The translations under genes and the position numbers were made by a program. From Streptomyces ficellus (GTDB taxonomy: Bacteria > Actinomycetota > Actinomycetes > Streptomycetales > Streptomycetaceae): a stretch of DNA of 64,000 nt. The stretch is from contig NZ_CP034279.1 in NCBI RefSeq assembly GCF_009739905.1, forward strand, positions 4,712,001 through 4,776,000, written 5' to 3'. The notes under the pieces were generated by a model. The model worked only from the letters and a program-made list of their open reading frames with translations. It had not been told where the DNA came from and searched no databases. Position 1 is the first letter of the stretch. Each line of letters begins with the position of its first letter. Of this stretch, positions 42,273 through 48,826 are shown one piece after another.

Positions 42273-43388
42273 ATGCTCGGTAGTCAGCGAATGACCCCGA
42301 CCACCAGTCAGGGGACCGCCACCCGTGGCCGCGGCGGTCCGGTCTCGGGGTTCACGTTCCGGTTGATCCGAGAGCAGATGGGCCACACGCAGGACTCCCT
42401 TGCCGAGCAGCTGCGAGTCTCCGTCGACACCATCGCCGGGTGGGAGTCCGGCCGGCGTTCTCTCACGGCTGTGCCTACCGGCCAGATGCACGTTCAGCGG
42501 CACCGCTTGTTACGGCTCGGCGCCGCGCCACCCCTGCTGCTCATCCTCGAACGGGCCCTGGAAGCCGACGTCCTCCTGTCCCGCGTGCTCGACGAGGACC
42601 TGGCGCTCGAGGACAGCCCACTCGGGGCGTGGGTCATGCAACGAGAGCTGGTCGAGGTGCTCACCTGGCCGCTCAACGGAGTCGCCCCGACACTCCTCCG
42701 CGACCTGCCCGCACCACCCCGACCGCGACGAGGACCCGTCCCGAGCGCCCCGCAGATGCCCGTCACCGATCGCCGCCGGTTCTTCGAACAGATGCGGCGC
42801 ACCGCCGAGTGCTCCCGTGGCCCGGAGCGCTTCCTGCTGCGGCGCCAGGCCCTGTACCTGGCCGGCTACGACACGGCGACCGACACCTCCGGCTGGTTGG
42901 GGCACCAGCAGCGAAGCGAACGGCCCGGCGACTGGCTGACCGGCTGGCTGAACAACCGCTCAGTCGCGGCTGTGGCCGCACGCCAGGGAGACCGCGACCG
43001 CATGGGGCACTTCATCGGCTCCCTGCTCGACGACGACGTCAGCGAGGTGGCCAACCTGAACTACTGGGCGTACTGGGTCGGCGAGACTCCCCACATGGAA
43101 CTGAGCGACGACTTCATCGCCAAGCCGCCGCCGGGTCCTTGGAGTGGCAATCGGCTCCTGCGCCACCTGGTGCGCGGTCTGACGCCCGAGCACGGCTTCT
43201 TCGATCTGAACGTCCACACCATGTGGGCGCTGCTGACAGCCCGTCCCCACCTGTTGGGCGGGAAGTCGGCACCTGCCATGGCCCTGCGTTCCTGTCTGCC
43301 GATGCTGTTGGATGGCCGAGAGCTCTCGCCGCGATCTCGCCGGGAGCTCGAAGGCATCCGGTACGCGATCCGCCTCGCCGAGGCGTGA
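42273..43388 (+). CDS. XRE-family regulator with in-frame TTA codon
   Basis: The 371-aa protein starts at ATG 42273 behind GGGGAG. Residues 27-66 form a helix-turn-helix (FRLIREQMGHTQDSLAEQLRVSVDTIAGWESG); the rest is helical with no named domain and resembles C-terminal regions of Streptomyces XRE regulators beside peptide clusters. Codon 80 is TTA (42510-42512), the codon read only by the bldA tRNA, so translation should be late and development-dependent. It is divergent from the peptide/methyltransferase pair and followed after 13 nt by the HD hydrolase gene. It is the likely cassette regulator. Confidence 0.8.
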   Translation: MLGSQRMTPTTSQGTATRGRGGPVSGFTFRLIREQMGHTQDSLAEQLRVSVDTIAGWESGRRSLTAVPTGQMHVQRHRLLRLGAAPPLLLILERALEADVLLSRVLDEDLALEDSPLGAWVMQRELVEVLTWPLNGVAPTLLRDLPAPPRPRRGPVPSAPQMPVTDRRRFFEQMRRTAECSRGPERFLLRRQALYLAGYDTATDTSGWLGHQQRSERPGDWLTGWLNNRSVAAVAARQGDRDRMGHFIGSLLDDDVSEVANLNYWAYWVGETPHMELSDDFIAKPPPGPWSGNRLLRHLVRGLTPEHGFFDLNVHTMWALLTARPHLLGGKSAPAMALRSCLPMLLDGRELSPRSRRELEGIRYAIRLAEA

Positions 43389-43401
43389 GAGGAGACGGAC
43401 G

Positions 43402-43983
43402 GTGGCTGAAGACCTGTCCGCGGTGGCGCGCTTCCTGTACGAGGCGGGGACGCTCAAGCACACGCGCCGAACCGGCTGGTGGATGGCGGGCGTGCGTGAC
43501 CCCGAGAGTGTGGCGGAGCACGCTTGGCGCACGTCGCTGATTGCCTCGATCATCGCGAAGCTCGAAGGCGCCGACCCGGCCAAGGCGGCCCTCATGGCGG
43601 TGTGGCACGACTCCCAGGAAACCCGTACGGGGGATGTGAACCATCTGGGGAAGAAGTACGGCCCCGCGGCCGACCCCCAGGCGGTCACGAAGGACCAGAC
43701 CGCCGGCATGCCGGAGCTTCTGGCGTCGGCGGTGCGGGACCTCGTCGCCGAGTACGAGGCGAAGGAATCCCCCGAGGCGGTATGCGCCCGCGACGCCGAC
43801 AAGCTGGAGTGCCTGCTCCAGGGCATCGAGTACAAGGAGCAGGGCTACGGCAATGCCCAGCGGTGGATCGACAACAGCCGAGGCCGCCTCGTCACCGAGT
43901 CGGCCAGGCGCCTGGCCGACGAGTTGGTGGGGCAGAACGGGCTGGACTGGCTCCGGGCTGCCCTCGGAGAGGCGCGAGGCTGA
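43402..43983 (+). CDS. HD-domain hydrolase (YfbR/HDDC2-like)
   Basis: The 193-aa protein starts at GTG 43402 with GAGAGGAGA just upstream. HD-superfamily metal ligands are visible: His in VAEHAWRTSLIA, His-Asp in AVWHDSQETRTGDV and a late Asp in CARDADKLECLLQG. The closest group is the 5'-deoxynucleotidase / HDDC2 type. It is coupled to the XRE regulator gene (13-nt gap). Such HD proteins often sit beside XRE regulators in Streptomyces peptide loci; its role there is not known. Confidence 0.85.
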   Translation: MAEDLSAVARFLYEAGTLKHTRRTGWWMAGVRDPESVAEHAWRTSLIASIIAKLEGADPAKAALMAVWHDSQETRTGDVNHLGKKYGPAADPQAVTKDQTAGMPELLASAVRDLVAEYEAKESPEAVCARDADKLECLLQGIEYKEQGYGNAQRWIDNSRGRLVTESARRLADELVGQNGLDWLRAALGEARG

Positions 43984-44023
43984 TCGTCGTACGGCGTGCC
44001 GCCCGGCAGCGACGCCACGAAAC

Positions 44024-44063
44024 GATCAAGGGCCGACCCGTTTTCACAGGTCAGCCCTTGATC
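44024..44063. terminator. Terminator between HD hydrolase and tRNA-His
   Basis: GATCAAGGGC (44024-44033) pairs with GCCCTTGATC (44054-44063), with a second short pairing CGACC/GGTCA inside. It is placed after the HD gene on the plus strand and after tRNA-His on the minus strand, so it can serve both. Confidence 0.75.
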
Positions 44064-44069
44064 ATTCAG

Positions 44070-44142
44070 GGTGAGTAACGGGACTCGAACCCGCGACATC
44101 CTGGACCACAACCAGGTGCTCTACCAGCTGAGCTATACCCAC
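44070..44142 (-). tRNA. tRNA-His (GTG)
   Basis: The reverse complement folds as a 73-nt tRNA. The acceptor stem is GTGGGTA/TACTCAC, the D-arm AGCTCAGCTGGTAGAGC, and the anticodon arm CCTGGTTGTGGTCCAGG carries anticodon GTG. The T-arm is GCGGGTTCGAGTCCCGT. Discriminator C73 can pair with an encoded G(-1) at 44143, the tRNA-His identity element. Confidence 0.97.
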
Positions 44143-44260
44143 CACGACCGGTCTTTTTCCCGACCGGCCGAGAAAAAGTGTACAGGGTCCGAGAGGGTGC
44201 TCGCTCCCGCCTTTCGGGCGGCCGGGTCGCGGCCCGGCCGCGGCCCGGTGCGCGGGGCCG

Positions 44261-44860
44261 TTACCCGGGCAGGACGTGGCGCGCGGCGATGCGCCTGGCG
44301 GTGTCGGAGTCGGGGCCGGGCTGCGGGACGAAGACCGCCTCGCGGTAGTAGCGCAGTTCGGCGATGGACTCGCGGATGTCGGCGAGCGCCCGGTGGTTGC
44401 CGGCCTTCTCCGGACTGTTGAAGTACGCCCTCGGGTACCAGCGGCGAGCCAGCTCCTTGACCGAGGAGACATCGACGATCCGGTAGTGGAGGTAGTCCTC
44501 CAGCGTCGGCATGTCACGCAGCAGGAAGCCGCGGTCGGTGGAGACCGAGTTCCCGCACAGCGGGGCCTTGCCCGGCTCCTTGACGTGTTCACGCACGTAC
44601 GCGAGGACCTGCTCCTCGGCGTCGGCGAGCGTGGTGCCGCCGGCGAGCTCGTCGAGGAGGCCGGAGGAGGTGTGCATCTGGCGCACCACGTCCGGCATCG
44701 TCTCCAGCGCCCCGTCCGGCGGGCGGATCACGATGTCCACGCCTTGACCGAGTACGTTCAGTTCCGAGTCGGTGACCAGCGCGGCCACCTCGATGAGTGC
44801 GTCGTCCGTCAGCGAGAGCCCGGTCATCTCGCAGTCGATCCACACCATGCGATCGTTCAT
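44261..44860 (-). CDS. orn: Oligoribonuclease
   Basis: The 199-aa DEDDh exonuclease has motif I VWIDCEMTGLSL, motif II NSVSTDRGFL, motif III with His and Asp in NHRALADIRESI, and normal family length. It degrades 2-5-nt RNA and the pGpG product of cyclic di-GMP breakdown, thereby linking to the GGDEF/EAL protein in the same window. It sits directly downstream of adpA, separated by a 21-bp hairpin; the same pairing (SCO2792-SCO2793) is known in S. coelicolor. Confidence 0.97.
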   Translation of the reverse strand: MNDRMVWIDCEMTGLSLTDDALIEVAALVTDSELNVLGQGVDIVIRPPDGALETMPDVVRQMHTSSGLLDELAGGTTLADAEEQVLAYVREHVKEPGKAPLCGNSVSTDRGFLLRDMPTLEDYLHYRIVDVSSVKELARRWYPRAYFNSPEKAGNHRALADIRESIAELRYYREAVFVPQPGPDSDTARRIAARHVLPG

Positions 44861-44874
44861 GCGTCCTACCTTAG

Positions 44875-44925
44875 AGGGGCGGCCGCTCGGGAGGTGCGTC
44901 TCGTACCTCCCGAGCGGCCGCCCCT
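44875..44925. terminator. 21-bp perfect hairpin between adpA and orn
   Basis: The arms at 44875-44895 and 44905-44925 are perfectly complementary over 21 bp with a 9-nt loop (44896-44904); each arm contains GCGGCCGC. It lies 20 nt after the adpA stop and 14 nt before the orn start, all on the minus strand, so it should end adpA mRNA and would shape the orn leader if read through. Confidence 0.85.
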
Positions 44926-44945
44926 CCGGGGTCGACCGTGTGCGC

Positions 44946-46172
44946 CTACGGCGCGCTGCGCTGGCCCGGCAGGGCCGCCCGGCCGCTGAAGGCGTCCGCG
45001 TGCGGCTTGCCGTGCTCCAACCCGGCGGCGGTGGCCGTCGGGCCCACCGGGGCGGACGCGGCGGCGGCCCGCCGCGCGGCCGACGTCAGCTGCGACGGCA
45101 GCACCGGGTCCACCACGGCCGCCGGCCCGCCCGGGCCCGACGGACCGGCCGGGTCACCCTGCGGGCGCCTGGCCCGGTAGGCGGCCCGGTACGCGGCCGG
45201 CGAGGAGCCCAGCTGGCGGCGGAAGTGCCCGCGCAGCGCGACCGGCGAGCGGAACCCGCAGCGGCCGGCCACCTCGTCGACCGAGTAGTCGGACGTCTCC
45301 AGCAGCCGCTGCGCCTGGAGCACCCGCTGCGTGATCAGCCACTGGAGCGGGGCGGAGCCCGTCAGTGACCGGAAGCGGCGGTCGAAGGTCCGCCTGCTCA
45401 TGTACGCGCGGGCCGCCAGCGTCTCCACGTCGAACTGCTCGTGGAGGTGCTCCAGCGCCCAGGCGACGACCTCGGCGAGCGGGTCGGCGCCGATCTCCTC
45501 CGGCAGCGACCGGTCGAGGTAGCGCTCCTGCCCGCCACTGCGCCGGGGCGGCACCACGAGCCGGCGGGCGAGCGCCCCGGCCGCCTCGGTGCCGTGGTCC
45601 GTGCGCACGATGTGCAGACAGAGGTCGATTCCGGCCGCCGTCCCCGCGGAGGTGAGGACGTCGCCGTCGTCGACGAACAGCTCCCGCGGGTCCACGTGGA
45701 CCGACGGGTAGCGCTTGGCGAGCGTCGGCGCGTACATCCAGTGCGTGGTGGCGGGCCGCCCGTCCAGTAATCCGGCGGCGGCGAGCACGAACGCGCCGGT
45801 GCACAGGCCGACGATGCGGGCGCCCTCCTCGTGTGCGCGGCGCAGCGCGTCGAGCGCCTCGGCCGGTGGCGGCGAGGTGATCGACCGCCAGGCCGGTACG
45901 ACGACGGTGCCGGCCCTGCTGATGGCCTCCAGCCCGTACGGCGCGGTGAGTTCGAGTCCGCCGGTGGTCCGCAGCGGTCCGTCCTCACCCGCGCAGACGA
46001 GCAGCCTGTAGCGCGGTACTCCGGCGTCCTGGCGGTCAATCCCGAACACCGAAAGCGGAATAGAACTCTCGAAGATGGGGCCGCCGCTGAACAGCAGCAC
46101 TGCGACGACCTCACGGCGGCGCCGTCCGGACAGTTTGCGTCCGGTCTCCGGTGCGGCGGAGTCCTGGCTCAT
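44946..46172 (-). CDS. adpA: AdpA, global AraC-family developmental regulator (TTA-containing)
   Basis: The 408-aa protein has an N-terminal DJ-1/PfpI-like dimerisation domain (EVVAVLLFSGGPIFESSIPLSVFG; VGLCTGAFVLAAAG) at about residues 20-200. An AraC DNA-binding domain follows at about 230-330, with helix-turn-helix LAARAYMSRRTFDRRFRSLTG and VDEVAGRCGFRSPVALRGHFRRQLG, then a Pro/Ala-rich tail. This is the AdpA architecture, and the orn neighbour agrees. Codon 135 is TTA (45768-45770), so translation needs the bldA tRNA. GAGGGGGG precedes ATG 46172. AdpA switches on aerial growth, secreted proteases and secondary metabolism. Confidence 0.97.
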   Translation of the reverse strand: MSQDSAAPETGRKLSGRRRREVVAVLLFSGGPIFESSIPLSVFGIDRQDAGVPRYRLLVCAGEDGPLRTTGGLELTAPYGLEAISRAGTVVVPAWRSITSPPPAEALDALRRAHEEGARIVGLCTGAFVLAAAGLLDGRPATTHWMYAPTLAKRYPSVHVDPRELFVDDGDVLTSAGTAAGIDLCLHIVRTDHGTEAAGALARRLVVPPRRSGGQERYLDRSLPEEIGADPLAEVVAWALEHLHEQFDVETLAARAYMSRRTFDRRFRSLTGSAPLQWLITQRVLQAQRLLETSDYSVDEVAGRCGFRSPVALRGHFRRQLGSSPAAYRAAYRARRPQGDPAGPSGPGGPAAVVDPVLPSQLTSAARRAAAASAPVGPTATAAGLEHGKPHADAFSGRAALPGQRSAP

Positions 46173-46549
46173 GACGCTAAGCCCCCCTCGGTGTTCGCGT
46201 CTCCTAGGTCCTGTCGCTCCTGCACGTTTCCCCTCGGTTTTGCACGAGTCCCCAGTCTTCGATAGTCATGATCGAATCTACTGCGTCCCGTTGTGCCGGA
46301 GTGACAAGTTCCGCATCCGGCACTATGTCGACAAGGCAACTTGGCGCGAAGCATTCGATCACGAAGCGTTCCACTCGCGGGGCCCGCAGGGAAGTGCGCA
46401 TCACGCGCATGGCCCAACCACGTAGGGTGCAAAAGCCCCTCGCAGCCCTTTCTCGCCTGGTGACAAGGGGGTTGGCAGGCCATTCTGGCAAGGAATCGCC
46501 ACTCGGCCGAAGTTGGCTGAAAACATATGGGTGCGGATGTGCGAACGGG
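46173..46549. promoter_or_regulatory. Long adpA leader/promoter region
   Basis: No gene is supported in these 377 nt, which are less G/C-rich than the neighbouring coding DNA, as expected for a complex promoter. One AdpA-like site, TGGCGCGAAG (46342-46351), matches TGGCSNGWWY at 9 of 10 positions and may serve autoregulation. Long adpA leaders are usual in Streptomyces. Confidence 0.5.
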
Positions 46550-47062
46550 TCAGTCTCCGGACGCGCACCCCGCCGTGTGACGGCTTCCGCGGTGCGTCCC
46601 GGCGCCCGGCCGCGAGTGCCGGCCGCCGCGCGGCGCCACGCCCGCCGGGGCCGCCCGCCCGGCCGTCGCCCGCCCGGTCGTCGCCCGCCCGCAGGCCACC
46701 CGCTCCAGGGCCACCCGCTCGGAGCGGCGCAGCAGCACCCGGCACGCGGCCGTCACGGCGGCCAGCCCCACCGCGGTGCCCGCCGCGCCGCCGAAGGACG
46801 TGCCGTACACCAGCAGGACCACGGGGACCAGCGCGCAGCTGAAGGCGGCCCAGCGGACCACGTCGCTCGCCGACTCGGACGCGGACGACGGGGCGGGGGC
46901 GGACTGGTGTGCGGGCACGGGAACTCCCTGGGGGCTGCGGACCGCGGACCGCGTGGTGCTCGCCGCGGGCCGCGGTATGACCGGTCGGACCGTTGGCCAA
47001 CGACGGCCGGCCGCCCCGGTCACTGCCCGTCGCGGCCGGAGGGAGTACCGGCCGGTCGGCAT
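46550..47062 (-). CDS. Small membrane protein upstream of adpA
   Basis: The protein is 170 aa from ATG 47062, which has a perfect AAGGAG (47068-47073) at 5-nt spacing. An internal GTG at 46918 (122 aa) also has AGGGAG at 46924-46929. The N-terminal 60 residues are Arg/Pro/Ala-rich. Two hydrophobic segments follow (VVRWAAFSCALVPVVLLVYG and GTAVGLAAVTAACRVLL), and the C-terminus is basic. No family recognised. The two good starts could yield two isoforms. It is read in the same direction as adpA, with its stop 377 nt upstream of the adpA start. Confidence 0.6.
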   Translation of the reverse strand: MPTGRYSLRPRRAVTGAAGRRWPTVRPVIPRPAASTTRSAVRSPQGVPVPAHQSAPAPSSASESASDVVRWAAFSCALVPVVLLVYGTSFGGAAGTAVGLAAVTAACRVLLRRSERVALERVACGRATTGRATAGRAAPAGVAPRGGRHSRPGAGTHRGSRHTAGCASGD

Positions 47063-47417
47063 GGTTTCTCCTTATTAATAGGGCACCACACACGGCCCGT
47101 CCTTGGCGACCCCTTCGGCACGGCTGGAGGAAGGTTGCCGCGGGCTCCCACCCATGACCCCCGGCGCGCGGGCCGGGGGACGAGACGGGCGCAGACGCCT
47201 GTAAGGGGCATCCGGCATTGCCATACGGCACGGGCTCGTGCATGCTCCCTGGAACGCCGTGTGACCGCCGCGGCAGGGTGGCGGGCACTGGGCAGCGGAG
47301 GAGTGCCGCCGTACCCTTGGGGGTATGGGGTTGGGAAGATGATTCCCGGACACAGCTCCTCCGCCAAGCGTTGGATCCCTGCTCCTTCTCAAGAGGACCC
47401 TCTTCGCCGAGACACCG
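47063..47417. other. Intergenic region before the universal stress gene
   Basis: These 355 nt between divergent genes hold no convincing coding sequence. The A/T-rich stretch TTATTAATAG at 47072-47081 lies next to the ribosome site of the small membrane protein gene and may be part of its promoter. Confidence 0.4.
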
Positions 47418-47939
47418 ATGGCCGGTCACGAAATCCCTGAACCCGCGGACCGCAGGCAGGTCGCCGACTCCCCGGTCGACCCCCTCGCGGCGGACCAGAC
47501 GCGCCACCACTGCGATCCCGCCTTCCAGCACGGGGTGGTCGTCGGCTTCGACGGCTCGACCTCCAGCGAGCGGGCGCTGGCGTACGCCATCGGCATGGCC
47601 CGGCGGTCCGGCTCCGGCCTGATCATCGTGCACGTGGCGAACCGGCTGCCCACCACCGTCTGGGCCGGCTGCGAGCCGCCCGTCTTCGTCGACGTGCCGG
47701 ACCACCGCACCGAGGTGCTGGGCCTGGAGCTGGCCTGCGCGGACTACCTCTCCGAGGTGCCGTGGATCCTGGTCGAGCGCGGCGGTGACATCTGCCACGA
47801 GCTGGAGGAGGTCGGCCGCGAGTACTCGGCCGACGCCATCGTCGTCGGCTCCACGCACGGCATCGTCGGCCGCATCTTCGGCTCGGTGGCCGGACGGCTG
47901 GCGCGGCGCGCGCAGCGGCCCGTCGTCGTCATCCCGTAA
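47418..47939 (+). CDS. Universal stress protein (UspA family)
   Basis: The 173-aa single-domain Usp has an extended N-tail of about 38 residues. The core begins GVVVGFDGSTSSERALAYAIGMARR and ends with the nucleotide-binding motif VVGSTHGIVGRIFGSVAGRLARRAQRPVVVIP, which suggests ATP binding. Such proteins are produced under starvation or redox stress. It is a single gene, divergent from the small membrane protein. Confidence 0.9.
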   Translation: MAGHEIPEPADRRQVADSPVDPLAADQTRHHCDPAFQHGVVVGFDGSTSSERALAYAIGMARRSGSGLIIVHVANRLPTTVWAGCEPPVFVDVPDHRTEVLGLELACADYLSEVPWILVERGGDICHELEEVGREYSADAIVVGSTHGIVGRIFGSVAGRLARRAQRPVVVIP

Positions 47940-48090
47940 CCACGCCGTGCTCCGCCGGTGATACGGCGTCAATTCCCCTTGCGCCGGGCGAAATTCAGCC
48001 GCACCAAGAGGTGGTTCGTGCGCTTGTGAAGGGTATATCCAGATGGCTGGGAAGCAGCACAACTGCACATGAGCATGAAGGGAGCCCGCC

Positions 48091-48657
48091 GTGGACAACG
48101 ACGTCTCTGCGGGGAGCACCACCTCCACTCTCGGCCACCTCGCACTCGGCCTGACGCTGCTCGCGTTCGGCATCGGCAGCACTGGTGTGATCGACAACGT
48201 CGCGGCCTCCGACGCCGCGGCCCTCGCGACCTGGGTCGGCGGGGTCGCCCTGTTCGTCGCCGGACTCCTCGAACTGCGCGCGGGCGACGGGCGGACCGGC
48301 ACCGCCTTCGCCGGTCTCGGCGCCTTCTGGTTCGCCTGGGGCACGGGCGTGGGCTCCGGGGTCTCCACCGAGGCCGCCGGGCTCTTCATGGTCCTGTGGG
48401 CGATGCTGGCGCTCAGCCTCACCGCGGCCGCCTCGGGCACCGGACTGCTCGGCCAGGGCGTGTACGGCCTGCTGACCCTCTCCCTGCTGCTCTCCGGCAT
48501 CGGCGCCTTCGCGGACGCCTCCGTCCTCGGGCGGATCGGCGGCTGGGCCGCGGCGGTGGCCGGTCTCGCGGCCTGGTACGGGGCGACCGCGTCGCTCGCC
48601 GCCTGGCCCGCCTTCAAGGGGCGCGCCGCCGGCCGGGGTGTGACGGCCACCGGCTGA
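48091..48657 (+). CDS. GPR1/FUN34/YaaH (SatP) family acetate transporter
   Basis: The 188-aa protein has six hydrophobic segments, beginning LGHLALGLTLLAFGIGSTGV and followed by GGVALFVAGLLEL, AFAGLGAFWFAWGTGVG, FMVLWAMLALSL, GLLTLSLLLSGIGAFA and IGGWAAAVAGLAAWYGA, spaced as in SatP. The family exports or imports acetate/succinate. It stands alone, followed by a strong terminator. Confidence 0.9.
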   Translation: MDNDVSAGSTTSTLGHLALGLTLLAFGIGSTGVIDNVAASDAAALATWVGGVALFVAGLLELRAGDGRTGTAFAGLGAFWFAWGTGVGSGVSTEAAGLFMVLWAMLALSLTAAASGTGLLGQGVYGLLTLSLLLSGIGAFADASVLGRIGGWAAAVAGLAAWYGATASLAAWPAFKGRAAGRGVTATG

Positions 48658-48722
48658 AGCGGCCACGGGGCCGGTGCCAGGGCGGAGGGCACGCCCTGAG
48701 GGCGGCACCGGCCGTACGGAAA

Positions 48723-48765
48723 GGGCGACCCCCGGCGCGTTGGTGGCACGCGCCGGGGGTCGCCC
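48723..48765. terminator. Terminator between SatP-type gene and glmS
   Basis: GGGCGACCCCCGGCGCG (48723-48739) and CGCGCCGGGGGTCGCCC (48749-48765) are perfect 17-bp arms with a 9-nt loop, between two convergent genes. Confidence 0.85.
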
Positions 48766-48766
48766 G

Positions 48767-48826
48767 CGTCCGGGACCTGCTCGTCCGGGACCGCTCCGTC
48801 CGGGACCAGCTCGTCCGGGTCCTACT
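48767..48826. repeat. Four tandem 15-bp repeats overlapping the glmS stop codon
   Basis: The unit CGTCCGGGACCNNCT occurs four times head to tail at 48767, 48782, 48797 and 48812, the last diverged (GTCC for GACC). The final unit covers the glmS stop (48822-48824). Confidence 0.9.
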
